Of a DNA stretch of 64,000 bases, positions 22,467-35,866 are shown one piece after another. The translations under genes were made by a program, and so were the position numbers. Under the pieces are notes generated by a model. The model searched no databases. It saw only the letters and a program-made list of their open reading frames with translations, and had not been told where the DNA came from. This DNA comes from Chrysemys picta bellii (taxonomy: Eukaryota; Chordata; Testudines; Emydidae): NCBI RefSeq assembly GCF_011386835.1, contig NC_088800.1, positions 25,658,572 through 25,722,571 of the forward strand. Direction: 5' to 3'. How positions within the stretch are numbered: the first letter of the stretch is position 1; each line of letters begins with the position of its first letter.

Positions 22467-25400
22467 GTAAGAAGACCAAAGACCAAATGGATGACGCAGA
22501 CTGAATTGTCCTCTCCCTTCTAGAGGCTGGCTGAATCTCTCATTGAGGAGCATATGATGGGTAATGTGTGGAAAAAGCCAATGTGTTTCTGTGTTAGGGC
22601 TATATTGAGGAAATACATTCATGTTTGAAATATATCTTCAAATATACACTAAGGCAAATCCCACACAGTATAAAAGTGTGTTTTTTCAGAGAATCTGTTT
22701 GATAAATAGCATGTATAGAACATGCTCTTCTAGAAGCAAGGAAGAATTGCATACAAATGATGATATACCTGCGCAAGTAAAATATTGATGAATAGGACCC
22801 AAAGGCTTTTTGGCTCTTTCCTTTTAGACTTTGGGGGTGTTTTTGGTACTGAATACATGACCAGTTTTCTAACTGCTGTCTGTATTGATTATGGAGATAA
22901 ATGTGAGCCAATAACTAAGGATGTGGGGGAAGAGGAGGAGGAAAATTGTTGATAAATCAACATTGCAAATTTTATGTCTGGGCTCATGTTATAATGGTAG
23001 AGCCTTGTAAGAGGCTGATAGAGTTTGCTTGACAATTCCATCCTATTAGTAGGAAAGGATCCTGGTGGAAACTGTCAGGTGGATTTTGCTGGCTTGCTGT
23101 TATAGGTGGATTATTAACCCACCTTGATTTAAGAGATGTGGGAGAGACTCTTTCTCTATAAAAAAGACCTAGGGTTGTGGGCTAAGTAGTTCTCAGGAGA
23201 ACTCTACTAGCCAATCCTAGGGAAAAGGCCGGCCTGGATTTTGTATTGTTTTATTTGTGAGTGCTGTTATGAACAAAATGGAACCCCAGAAAGGGGATAG
23301 GTTTTGACTTGTTACAACTTGTGTGGACTATGCTTGGAGCAGGATGGGGAAGCCACCTACTCATATACCTGAACCACTTTATAACAAATGGAACTACAGG
23401 GGATTACATGTTCCAAAAGAGACAACTGCCTGTCAAACAGACTGATTAGTGATTAAGCACCCAAAATGACAGGCTTAATTTTGCTTTTAAAAAGATATAT
23501 CCCCTGGAGTGTCCATTTCTGAAATATTATTCAGACACAAGTTAGTACAAGGAGAGTCCTCCTTTCAATAAAGTTAAGTATCAATTTATAATTTTGGTGA
23601 TAGGCTGGAAATATAATGGCATAAACTAGAACAACAACTCAAGTGTAATCTAAGCTATAAAAACATTATATGCTTCATATATTTGGGAAGAGATTTTCAT
23701 CTTTATGAAGGAGATCCCCCCCCCCAGACTTTGACATTGCCCTACTTTGAAATCCCTAACCACACAGTATTATAGGAATATACATGACAATGTTTTTATT
23801 AGATTTGCACTGAAGTCGATTGTAGTTCTGAAATGTTACTTTCCCCTTCTAATTTTCTAAGACTACCAGACATCAGAACAACTGATAACCATGCAGTTTT
23901 CACAATAACCTGATAATATTACAATGGCCACTTTTAGAAGTGATCTGAAAAGTATTTGCCAAACCTTCTGATCCTTAGCAATCAGAACAGAAGTGCCCAA
24001 AATCCTGAGATTAAAGGATTATGCCTCAAGGAAGACTTGTGGTATTTCAAGAAAATGTGACTGATGCTCACCACTTATTTTTTAGTGCTGATGAGATTTA
24101 ATGTTTAAGGTCCTTTTCTGTGCAGACATAAACGCTGCTATAATCAGAGTATTATTAGGGAAAACTACTCTGGTTGTGGGATTCAATATGTTTAAATTGT
24201 TGAGCCAAGGTTATTGTTTGGATTAGGTTAGAAAGGATGACACTGAAATAAGTAAGCTCAGATAGTGAAACAAAAACAGAAAAACAAACTGTTATGATTT
24301 TAGTATATTACAGTTATATATGTATATTGACAATTTATGAAAAATAGAAAAACCTGGAAACTAGGTATACTGCTTGTCTACATAGTTATTGTAAAACTGT
24401 ATAAATATTTCATTTGAACAATAAAAAAATCCATATGATAACAGAACTATAGAAATTAGAGATGGAAGAGACTTATTAGGGGATCTTGCCCATCCCCCCA
24501 CAAATGTTGTTTTCCAAAATATAAGTGCTTTGGCCAGTTTATTTTTAACCACACTTTTACCTATATATACTGTATTGCACATATATATGTACAATATTTT
24601 TACAAAAAGAAAACTTGTCACAGAAGCAGCTAACATTGATCACATATTCTACACAACAACAAATATAAGACAGTGGGATATATTGATGGTGAACCATTTT
24701 TAGTACATTGTACCTAAAGGACTAAAGAGATCTTGCAGATTGTGTTATGCAAACAGCCGGCCACTGTTTTACAAAAAAATGAATGCCTATTATTTGATTT
24801 TCTTTATATTTTAGGAGACCTTGTCATATGAAAAAAATACCAGAACAAAACAGATGCTAGTGTAACCCCTGTGCGTAAGAGGGAAATATCTCTTTATGAG
24901 ATCTATTGGGGGGGTGGTAGGAAAGACTTTGGTCTGGTTCATTGTTGCTAGGCAGATACACAATTAGCTATCAACACTCAGAAGTTTCTGGAATTGGGTG
25001 TGATAGTTTGGGGTATGCTCAACAGGTTCCCTGTTGCTGGATTCAGACTCTATAAGGGCAAGTAGTTAGGGCAGCTGCTTTTCAAAAGGCCAGGTGCCCT
25101 GTGTGCGTTGGGAGATGCTGAGCCCAGGAGCAGAAAGTAGGCTGTTTCCCTTAACTCTGAAGTATTTTGCAGCAGATTAGTGATATTGTTAACCCTCCAA
25201 CAGGGGAGTCCTGACTGTTTTAATTATAGACAGGGGAAATTCGGAGGGGAAACTAATTTCTTTCATTTTAATTGTATACTCGGAATGTTGCTTGATTTTA
25301 GCCAAACTGTTTTAGTAAAATTGTCTTAACCGGTATGATTTACCAATTCTCATCTTATATGAGTAGGATGATGGGGAAAGAGTTATTTATATTTTGCTGT

Positions 25401-26688
25401 TCTCAGTTTTGTATTTTTCTTGTAACAGGCCTTTTTTTATCTATCCATACACTTAGCTGACTAATTAACCAACCACTCAGTTAACTAATTAAACCGAATT
25501 ATTTCAGCAGAGATGGAGGCAGAATCTGCATGGATTCGAGAGGAAGATTTCTACAAGCCAGTGGAGGGAAGATGTTGTGGCAGTGCTTTTGACTCATCAG
25601 ACTGTATAGAATTTGGTAATTAAAGACTGTAACTGAGACTCGGGTGAACTCAACATAAGCTTTTGGGAACTCTGAGTTTCTTCTCATTATGTTTCTGTGG
25701 CGATTGACCTGTTTAGTTTTAATTTGTTTTCTTGATGTATATGTATTACTGTGAAGATAATGTATGTGGATTATAAAGTAGCCATGGTATGTTGTAGAAA
25801 TTAAGTTGTAGCTATTCTTGTGCTTATTTTTTTTATCTTTATAAAGTTGGCCTTAAGAATTAATTTCATTCCTTTTGTTCTTTTTGGATTGGATTGTGGG
25901 AGTGGTGGTTGACCCTGTGCACTCCCTGCTGAAAATCCTCAGTGACTGATTTTTTGGGTTTCCATGTACTTTTCTATGAGAGTTCTTTTTGGCACTAGGA
26001 GAAGGGCAGTAAAGTAAACTCTGTTCCACCCAAAGAATACATTTATCTTCAATTATACCAGTTTACATGCTTTCAAACACCACAAGATGATTATTACTGA
26101 TTAAGAGAAAAAGTCTAATAGCTGTCTGGAGAATTCCTTCAATGTCTAGATTATTGATTTAATATCTACCCATTGTCTAATTCCCATCATTTCACAAATG
26201 TTTAAATATATTATACAACAGGTTAATATTATTAGTGTATTTTCCTCCATCAGTGCACATATACCTCAAATATTTTACTATAATTAGTTTGATTCTTCAG
26301 GCATGAGTTCAGCATTAATGGTCTTGGGCTGTTTAGCATGAAATTTAATTTGCACTAAAAGCTCAACATGATGGGAGCATGAAATATACTGGATGCAGCA
26401 GTTTTTTTCCTAAATGAGGTAGTTAGTCCCAAATATTTTTTAACATATTTCTTTTGACTTTTGGGAAATATGCTAAAGATGAAGTTTCACTTACATAATT
26501 ACACAGTCTTGGGCATGATGCAAAGCTCATCTTTGATCCTCTAGGGAAATGGAAATGGAAAAAGGAGGGAAAAATGAAGGGTAGGCAAATTATTCAGAGG
26601 TGGGCTGGCTTACTGGTGGTCTACCTAAAATTCTACTGCTGCATTTACAAATACCTCAAGTTATGCCAATGGCACCTAGAACATGTGG
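22467..26688. other. AT-rich intergenic stretch, no gene recognised
   Basis: About 4.2 kb with no supported exon or RNA gene. Apart from a CR1-like tail near 24,437-24,510 I recognise no repeat. Confidence 0.4.
24437..24510 (-). mobile_element. Old CR1-like 3' tail, minus strand
   Basis: 'ctatagaaattagagatgga' followed by 'agagacttattagg' and 'cccatccccc' resembles the reverse complement of a decayed CR1/L3 3' end. Short and diverged. Confidence 0.45.
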
Positions 26689-26696
26689 ATAGGTAC

Positions 26697-27503
26697 GAGG
26701 GTTGCCAGATGTCTGTTTTTTGACCGGAGCACCCGGTCAAAAAGGGACCCTGGCAGCTCCGGTCAGCACTTCTGACCGGGCTGTTAAAAGTCCGGTTGGT
26801 GGCATGGGCAGGCTCCCTACCCAGCCCCGTGTGACTCTCTGGAAGCTGACAGCATCTCCCTCTGGCTCCTAGGCGGAGGGACAACCAAGGGGGCTTTATG
26901 TGCTGCTCCCGCTCCCAGTGTCAGCTCAGCTGCTCCTGTTGGCCAGGAGAGTCACATGGTCATACCTCTGCTTAGGAGCCGGAGGGGGATGTCGCTCCTT
27001 CCCGGGAGCCACCTAAGGTAAGCGCCACCCAGAGCCTGCACCCCAAAGCCTCTCCCGCAACCTGTCCCAGCCCAGAGCCCCCTCCTGAACCCCAACCCCT
27101 GGCCCCACTCTACAGCCCACACCCCCAGCCAGAGCCCTCACACACCCCTGCACCTCAACCCCTTGCCCCATCCCCCTCCTGCACCCCAAATTCCAGCCCC
27201 ACCCCAGAGCCCGCACCCTCAGCCGGAGCTCTCCCCCCCCCTCCCCCCAGGCCCAGCCTGGAGTCCTCTCCTGCATCCCAAACCCCTCATCTCCAGCCCC
27301 TACCCCCAGCTGGAGTCCTCACCAGCTTCCCCTGCCCCCGCATCCCAACTCCCTTACCCAGCCCAGTGAAAATGAGCGAGTGAGTGAGGGTGGTGGAGAG
27401 CGAGCGACGGAGAGAGGGGGATGGAGTGAGCAGGGGTGTAGCCTTGGGAAAGGGGTGGGGCAAGGGTGTTCGGTTTTCTGCAAATAGAAAGTTGGCAACC
27501 CTA
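26697..27503. mobile_element. hAT-type element, AGGGTTGCC ends
   Basis: Left end GAGGGTTGCCAG, right end TTGGCAACCCTA, flanked by a perfect 8-bp duplication ATAGGTAC (26,689-26,696 and 27,504-27,511). The left part repeats 'gaccgg' and 'ggtcag' dyads. The right two thirds is a C-rich degenerate 'ctgcaccccaa' tract that also occurs in the CAGGGGTGGG-ended elements. The open frames inside are compositional. Confidence 0.85.
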
Positions 27504-27511
27504 ATAGGTAC

Positions 27512-29404
27512 TCTTTTTAGCAATTTGACATATAAATAAATGTTTCATGGCACTATGGCCCATTGATATCAATGAGAGTTAGGGGTCTAAATACCTTTGA
27601 GAATCTGGCCCTAAATTCCTTGCTGTGAGCTGTAAAGCTGTATTAGCAGGCCTGTTTCTACTCTACTTCCTAGCATCCCTTTAACCTGATGTTGAGTAGC
27701 ATGTGCATTGTGGTCCCCTTCACTACCACCATGGACACCCTGTTTGAGTGTGCAAATCTTTTGCTCTTAGCGAGATTAGCCTTAGGGGAAATGAGGGATG
27801 TAGTATAGACCAGTCTCTTCCTTGACTGGTTAGACCAAGCCAAGGTTTAGGAGACCGGATATGAGTACACTATGCAACACAAACTGTTAAGGAGTTAGAA
27901 TACCAGTGAGAATGGCATGTTCTGTCTCTGTTGATTTGCCTCAATAAAGAATCCCCTTTATATTCATTAGAAGATTCCGTTCTCTTCTCCACTGTAGGAG
28001 ATACTACAGGGGGAAACAGTCTCTTTCAGAGGGCTGCTGGGAGGGAAGGGGAGTGATGTGGAGTGGAGACAGGAGAGCTTGTGAGTGAGAAGCTCAGCAC
28101 TAAGTCATGGCTTCACTGTAACTGTCCCACTGAACAAGTTGGAAACAACCTCTGAGGCCCACCTCCTCTCCCACGTAGCCAACTCTCTCTTCACTTATTG
28201 TTTCTCTCCACGCCCTATACTGTTTCAGATGCCAGGGGAGCACATGTAGTGGTACAGGCTAAATTTTCTCCATACCCACACAACTCTCACTGACTTCATT
28301 AATTCCACTGTAGATACAAGGCAAGTATGTAATCCTTAATATGATCTTTCATCTAAGAGTTGGTTGATGTACTTTTCATTTATATGATGAGTTTTACCTT
28401 AAAGTATGAATTTATTTGCTTAACATGGGCCATTTTTTTTAAAGTAGTCCCCTTAGTTTCTGCTGCAAAATTCATTCATGCTCTTGTTGCTTGCACATAA
28501 TGGGTACAATGTGCAGAAGAAGTGCATGTGCAATTTTGAAAATGTATCCTGATCTCAGCATTCTCTTGCAATGTATCCATTTTGAGTAAACTTACATTGC
28601 ATGTGCTAGTTTGCCCCTTATTGGTGTTTGCCATAAAACACCATCACACTTTGAATAATTTATAATTTCTGATTCAAACAGATGATTACTATACATATAT
28701 ATATCCAACTCTTGTTTCCTTTCTGAAATATTGGCCACTGAGTATATCCAGCTCTGTAAGAAACTAGACCGCTAAATATCGCACTTCAAATGGAGAACAT
28801 GGAAAACACTCTGTGCACTGAATCCTGAGTTCCTTACTAAGCTCTAGATGTCAACAACAAATTTTGTCTGCATAAGAATTGTTGGGCTCAAGCCCTACAT
28901 TAGTCCCAGGAATGATGTTAATTTATTACCAGAATTTCAGACATAGTCCAATTTATCCTACACCATATGAAATAGCTGTATCTGTAGGTACTGAAGCAGA
29001 TGTTTATAATTCATCTAATTTACTGTTACACTTCTGGGATTAAAAATTATGAGCTGAAAATAACAAGTGTACATACATTATTAATGTTGCTTATGAGCCA
29101 AATGAAAATTTTTCCCTAATAAGCTACTACATATTATTTCTTTAGCTAATGAATTAGACCCCTACTGAACAAGTGTGATAAGTATGGTATAAATAGACAA
29201 CAAACCACAAAAATAAACATCTTAAAATTACATGGGAATGACCTGTAATTGTAGTAGCAAATGCATAGCACTACATACACTTCCCTTGTTCAATATGAAC
29301 ATCACTGCATTGATAGAGATCACTGTGGGAAGGCTTAACAGAAGAAGTCTCTTTAAGAAGGCTTTTGAATAATGATAGGGTGGTTATAATAGAGCAGTTG
29401 GATC
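27512..29404. other. Intergenic sequence, no gene recognised
   Basis: No supported gene. A short segment at 27,541-27,615 ('gatatcaatgagagttag') looks like an old interspersed repeat. Confidence 0.4.
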
Positions 29405-29520
29405 TAGGACTCTAATTAAGGTGCTTAACTTTAAGCATGTGCTTAAGTAACATTAACTACAAGTTAAGCATCTGCATAAGTGCTGTCCTGAATAGAGATG
29501 CTTTCCTGAATTGGGGCCTT
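29405..29520. repeat. Old palindromic repeat, second copy
   Basis: Contains 'aaggtgcttaactttaagca' and 'atgtgcttaag', matching the repeat at 16,131-16,245 with divergence. Confidence 0.5.
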
Positions 29521-31884
29521 ACTTTACAAGTTCTTAGGGGCAGGGAATGTGTCAGTGCGTGAAGAGCTGGGTAAATTTGTGGCGCTACATACATGTTTTC
29601 AACTGCAAAAACACTGACATAAGTGATCACTTTGTTCCTTTGCTATAGTAAAACACAGACAAAAAACTCCACCATGAATTTTCTTGGGGGTATTAAATAT
29701 AAACCACATTTGTATACTGTACTGGAGTTCCTCCACTACTACAAGCATGTCTTTCCAGTTTCTGAAAATGTAGACCAGGTGTAAGACAATTTTTAATGAT
29801 TACTGTGTCAATGAAGGGAATAAGGAGTAACCTCTTTATTTAGATGTTGCTGTCCTCTCAAGAGAGGCTGAAGTGAAGGATAGTCTCTAGCTGAAAAGGT
29901 AGCAGGAGTGCAAAAAGTGGAGGGGGGGGGGAACATTCATATAGCATATCAAGTGATATACACACTGTAGAGGGTGCATAAAGTGCTGAAAGTTAAGTGC
30001 ATATTTAAATGTTTTGCTGAATCAGAGCATTAGGTTAGTTCCATCTCTAGCGATTGGTGATAGGTCAGAGGGAACCCAATTTGATTTTGAGATTCTAAGA
30101 TGAGTTTTACCATTTTTAACTGCATATATTTACTTAGGAAGTCACTAGAATTCATTAAATATTCTGGTGTTCTATATCCTCTTTACAATTACTTTTCAGA
30201 TAAGAACCACACTTCAAACTGAAAAGCCAAAACTCTGTCCACTGCATACGGCTTTCACATCTGATGGACATTCTGCTAATGGAAAATACATTATACAACA
30301 AATTAGTTTTTAAAAATGTACAAAGACTGACTTAATATGTGAATCTCAGGGTCTGCATATCTTTGTGAAGAAACCATCCAAATACCATGCTTGCAAAAGG
30401 AACAGGAAAATAAGCATCATAACATGTCACCAAAGTATGTTTTTCAGACTAATCAGAGACAAATGTATGCTTACACTCAGGTGTCTTCTACAGGAAATTA
30501 TAATAATACCATGTCCTGTTTGCACACTTTTCTGACTAGAACATCCCCTGTTGGCTATATTGGTTGTGGTTATTTTTGTTGTCCTTTACATATATAATTA
30601 CATTCTCCTTCTCTGCAAGAACAGAACACATGATGGGAACTATACAATTTGGAACTTATTCCTTTTTGTTAGAGCCATTTAATTTGAGGTTCTTCTCTCC
30701 CGCAAGAGAGACAAAACAATAATCAGAACATACAGAAACTGCAAAGTAATGACTATGGGATAAACTAATGGAAGGAAGATTGTAGAGATGGACCCAAACC
30801 AAAACCCTGGATCAGAACATTCACAGACTGAGCTGTTTGAAATCCAGATCTATTTTTATGGCTTAGAACAACCTCTAGAATATGTAGCACTTGGATTTAA
30901 AGTAACAATTCCTTTTTAAATACACAAATATTTCTATTTTACAAATGTTTGATATTTGAGCTGGTTTTTTTTTTTTTTTTTTTTTTTTTAATTCTTGAAT
31001 GGAAATGGGAGTCTGCTAACAACAAATGTTAGGTAAGTCTTGAGCTGGCAAGGTCTATTATTTTAAATGCTTCTTTCATGAAGATAAATATTGGGATGAA
31101 TTGCCTTAGTTTCCTGTGTATCTTGCTATTGGCTGTTGGCTTTAATGTAAGCCTATTTTTTACCCAGTTACCAACTATGTATTATAGACTCACTCAACCA
31201 CAACTGTTAAGGTCATTTCAGGTCATATTAAAAGTGACAAAGCCTTAATGGTATAAAGGATCAAGAATTTAACACAATCTCCTATTTCTGTTTTCTATAT
31301 GTCTCCAGACAAATACCATTAAAGTTCACTTAGAAATATTTATTTAAACACTTTCATCCTATCACATTATCTCAAAACATTGGTGGCTGTATTCTAAGCC
31401 TGCCCGAAACATTACTGAACAAATCCTTATAAGGTCCACAGCATGATTTATTTAGAGTATAAAAAGAATGTAGAATCTACAGCACTATATATATTTCATT
31501 TATTGAAAGTTATTCTGTCCCAGGGGCTCTAAACAAAAGGAACAATGAGAATATTTTTTTAAATCATTTATGATTGAATAGAGTAATTACCCATTTTTCC
31601 TCGTTATCAGTCAGCTAAAGGATAGATAAAGCACCAAGGACTCTAATCTCTTCATACAGCACATATACATAACCCCTGCTGACACTGTTGCCTCAGCACC
31701 TAACCTTGAATGAGATGTTATCAGACCTAGCTAACTTCATCTTTCTTTGGAATTTCTAACATCCCATCACCATATATCTAGACCTGTATAAGCCTTTGAA
31801 ATAATAATTTCCTAAGAAATATTTCAATACTGTAGAAAGAAATGATAGTTTTTCTTGTAAAAAAGACAAAAGAAGTATTATTTT
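29521..31884. other. AT-rich intergenic stretch, no gene recognised
   Basis: No supported exon. The only notable feature is a pure T run at 30,965-30,989. Confidence 0.4.
30965..30989. repeat. Poly(T) tract, 25 bases
   Basis: Uninterrupted run of T. No retroposed body is recognisable on either side, so it may be a simple repeat rather than the tail of an insertion. Confidence 0.8.
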
Positions 31885-32530
31885 ATTTGAGCATGGTCCT
31901 TCTTTGGGCTGCAGTCTGCCAACCTTCTCCCCATCCCTTGGATTCCGTCACCCCCACTTCCCTCCTACTCCTCTAGGAATTTCTATTCCAGCTCTAAAAA
32001 CCTGACCTTGACCACGATCTTTTAATCTCTTACTGAATTAATCTCTTCATTCTTATCATCTGTTTCCCTCTGTCCATTTACTTAGGTTCTATCAACACCC
32101 TCTCCCTGTCTCATTCCACCAGCTTGAATTAATTGGTCAAGTTCCCCTTCTCTTCTTTTGAAGCCTACTGTATGCTTCTGTTCTGTTCCTCTGCCAATAA
32201 ATGGCTACAATCTACTAACTACTTGGGATGACCATACTCCTCCCCGCACCCTTTGTCAACCTAAATGACTGGTTCTTTTTCTTCCTTTCATCTCAATACC
32301 CAACTTTAATCCTAGGCAACTTTAGTTTCCATGTCCGTGATCCATCTACTTCTGCGCCTGCTGCTATAACCCCCCTTCTTCCACTTTTCCCCCATGAGCT
32401 TACATGTCTAATCTTCAAACTTGCCTCTCCTTCAAACATTTTCCCCCTTCTTCTCCAATGGAGCTGAGCACCTTTGGAGAAAGTCTCCAGATGTGCACTT
32501 TATGAAGTCCACATTGCCCTCGTGCTTAGG
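31885..32530 (+). mobile_element. L2-like LINE remnant (endonuclease region)
   Basis: Pyrimidine-rich sequence. A frame at 32,228-32,467 includes TLILGNFSFHVRDPSTSA, which resembles the GDFNxHVDDPS motif of L2-type endonucleases with the aspartate mutated to asparagine. Frameshifts and stops surround it. Ancient; family assignment by resemblance only. Confidence 0.5.
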
Positions 32531-33056
32531 GTCCTCATAGCTCCAATGTCTATTGTATAAAGCCTTCAATTAAAGTCTTTATATAACCTGCATGGTCCAG
32601 TACACGTGTATATATAGTACAATGAGTTGAATGAAAGGAATCAACAAGAAGCATTCAAGAGTATGAAAAGGCCCAGTTAAAGTCACCCAAACATCCTTAA
32701 TTCGACTTGTGTAGTACTACCAGCCTCCCTTTTTTCCTTTGTACCCATTTTGTAAAATTATTGTCTTTAGCGGCTCAAACAAGTGTGCAACCTATAATTG
32801 TGGATATCTTAAACCTTGAAAAGCCATTGTATGTACAGAGATGGCAATACCATCAATGTCTCTTCCTTTTTTTATTATGAGTTCTTTAAGAAGTTCATGG
32901 CTGATGGCTACAACCATATTACTTTTGGACAAAACACTGTTCTTGCATAGTTTGTAGAAGGAGAATCATAAAGGCCACACTATTCTTCAATGGCTCACTC
33001 TCTCTGCCTCCTCCAAACCCGAGGAGTGGTTCATTCCTTCTGCTTTCTTCATAGTC
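32531..33056. other. Intergenic sequence, no gene recognised
   Basis: Nothing supported in this half kilobase. Confidence 0.4.
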
Positions 33057-33533
33057 TACTCCTGAGGGAATTCGGCACCACTGTGCAAGTAGTAGAATTC
33101 ATGTTCCTCACAGAATAATACGTTCTGCCTGGGGAGGCGCTGCAATTACACCCTTCACCCACCAGGGAATGCTATGGCACCAGAAAAGAGGGGAACCAGC
33201 TCACAGCCAAAGCAGCCAGCTGTGGAGAGGAAGGGGTCAGAGACTGCATTCCTCATAGCGCCCTGCCTGCAGCATCAGGTGAGGAGGCAAAGGATATCGG
33301 GGGACGGACAGAGCGGGGCACATGGGGCTGCTGAGGGGTCACACAGATTGGAGTTCAGAAGGGCTAGTGGGGTGTTAGCACTGAGCCAGGGGCTGAATGG
33401 GAATGGAGGTGTAGGGCCACATGGTGACCTAAGCCCGGAGGTAAGTGGGGAAGTGGGATATCAGGAGGAAACACAAGGAGGAGGGTGCAACAGAGGAGGC
33501 CTCCTGATTCATATTAACAAAGTAGGGCAATTG

Positions 33534-34689
33534 GCTAGTTATCTTAGGTGCCTGTACACAAACACAAGAAGCCTGGGAAACAAGCAGGAAGAATTGGAAG
33601 TCCTGGTACAGTCAAGGAACTATAATGTGATTGGAATAACAGAGACTTGGTGGGGTGACTTACATGACTGGAGCACTGTCGTGGATGGGTATAAACTGTT
33701 CAGGAAGGACAGGTGAGGCAGAAAAGATGGAGGAGTTGCACTGTATGCAAGGGAGAAGTATGATTGCTCAGAACTCCAATATGAAACTGGAGAAAAGCCT
33801 GTTGAGAGTCTTTGGGTTAAGTTTAGAGGCGAGAGCATCAAGGGTGATGTCGTGGTGGGCATCTGCTATAGACCACCACACCATGAGGATGAGGTAGACG
33901 AGGCTTTCTTCAGACAACTAACAGAAGTTTCCACATCACAGGTCCTGGTTCTCATGGGGGATTTCAATCACCCTGACATGTGCTGTGAGAGCAATACAGC
34001 AGAGCACAGACAATCCAGGAAGTTTTTGGAGAGTGTTGGGGACAACTTCCTGGTGTAAGTCCTGGAAGAACCAACTAGGGACTTTGCTCCTCTTGACCTG
34101 CTGCTCACAAACAGGGAGGAATTGGTAGGGGAAGTAGAAGTGGATGGCAACCTGGGCAGCAATGACCATGAGATGGTCAAGTTCAGGATCCTGACAAAAG
34201 GAAGAATGGAGAGCAGCAGAATATGGACCCTGGACTTCAGAAAAGCAGACTTTGACTCCCAATTGGAATTGCAGCTAGCAAGGGATGTGAAGGGTAACAA
34301 GAAGGGTTTCTACAGGTATGTTAGCAACAAGAAAATCAGGGAAAGTGTGGGACCCTTACTGAATGGGGGAGGCAACCTAGTGACAGATGATATGGAAAAA
34401 GCTGAAGTAATCAATGCTTTTTTTGCCTTGGTCTTCACAGACATGGTCAGCTCCCAGACTCCTGCACTGGGCATCACAGTATGGGGAGGAGGTGAGCAGC
34501 CCTCAGTGGTGAAAAAACAGGTTAAGGACTATTTAGAAAAGCTGGACATGCCCAAGTCCATGGAGCATCTAATGCATCCGAGTGTTTTGAGGGAGTTGGC
34601 TGATGTGATTGAAAACTCGTGGCGATCAGTGGAGGTCCTGGACGACTGGAAAAAAGCAAACATAATGCCCATTTTTGAAGAAGGAGACT
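33534..34689 (+). pseudogene. CR1 ORF2 endonuclease and RT start, broken
   Basis: One frame carries [44 protein letters not shown] and [10 protein letters not shown], the order of an APE-type endonuclease. In-frame stops are at 33,714 (TGA in KDR*GRK) and 34,056 (TAA after DNFLV). The connector and early RT follow ([45 protein letters not shown]) until the LTR. Because both stops keep the frame, the gene was intact before mutation, except for the connector deletion. Confidence 0.85.
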
Positions 34690-34695
34690 CCGGGG

Positions 34696-35861
34696 TGTGA
34701 CAAGTTGGATCACAGAAACCCCCTTGGGGCTGCCAACTGATGTGCCAAAATTACTTCTGCCCCTGCTTTCCCTGCCAGCTTGGGACTCCAGCACCCTTTC
34801 TTGTTGAGCCAGACACGCCAGTCTGCTCCAACACAGACCCAGGGTCTGAACCATGTGCCCCAAAGCTGCAGACTTAACTGAAAGCAACTTAAGAAGTGTT
34901 CCTGTCTTTAACACTCAGATGTCCAACTCCCAATGGGGTCTAAACCCCAAATAAATCCAGTTTACTCTGTATAAAGTTTATACAGGGTAAACTCATAAAT
35001 TGTTCGCTCTCTATAACACTGATAGAGAGAGATGCATAGCTGTTTGCCCCCCCCCCCCCGAGGTATTAATACATATTCTGGGTTAATTAATAAGTAAAAA
35101 GTGATTTTATTAAATAGAGAAAGTAGGATTTAAGTGGTTCCAAGTAGTGACAGACAGAACAACGTGAATTACCAAGCAAAATAAATTAAAACACGCAAGT
35201 CTAAGCCTAGTACAGTAATAAAACTGAATACAGATAAAATCTCACCCTCAGAGAAGTTTCAATAAGTTTCTTTCACAGACTGGACGCCTTCCTAGTCTGG
35301 GCACAATCCTTTCCCCTGGTATGGCCCTTGCTCCAGCTCAGGTGGTAGCTAGGGGATTTCTCATGATGGCGTGCCTTTTGTTCTGTTCTACCCCTTTATA
35401 TAGCTTTGGCACAAGGCAGGAATCTTTTGTCTCTTTGGGTCTCCCCCCTTCTAAATGGAAAAGCAACAGGTTAAAGATAGATTCCAGTTCAGGTGACATG
35501 ATCACATGTCACTGTAAGACTTAATTACCCACTTACCAGCACACATGTATACAGGAAGACTTACAAGTATAACACAGCCATCTACAGACAATTGTCCTGG
35601 TTAATGGGAGCCATCAAGATTCCAAACCACTATTAATGGCCCACACTTTGCATAATTACAATAGGCCCTCAGAGTTATATTTCATATTTCTAGTTTCAGA
35701 TACAAGAATGATACATTCATAAAAATAAGATGAACACACTCAGTAGATTATAAGCTTTGTAATGATACCTTATGAGACCTTTTGCATGAAGCATATTCCA
35801 GTTACATTATATTCACACTCATTAGCATATTTTCATAAAAATCATAGAGTGCAACGTCACA
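34696..35861 (-). mobile_element. Solo LTR of an endogenous retrovirus-like element
   Basis: Boundaries are TGTGAC...GTCACA (5'-TG...CA-3'), flanked by a perfect 5-bp duplication CGGGG at 34,691-695 and 35,862-866. On the minus strand it has a TATA box (CTATATAAAGG, + strand 35,393-35,403) and, about 285 bp downstream, an AATAAA signal near 35,106-35,111. The order U3-TATA-polyA and the 1,166-bp length are typical of an LTR. No internal retroviral genes adjoin it, so it is a solo LTR left by recombination. Excising it with one duplicate rejoins the CR1 sequence exactly. Confidence 0.9.
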
Positions 35862-35866
35862 CGGGG

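Noticed and set aside
34696..35861. Reading the LTR as a Tc1- or Harbinger-type DNA element because of TGTGAC/GTCACA ends
   Set aside because: The 5-bp duplication, TG...CA ends, ordered TATA and AATAAA signals and ~1.2 kb size fit an LTR better.
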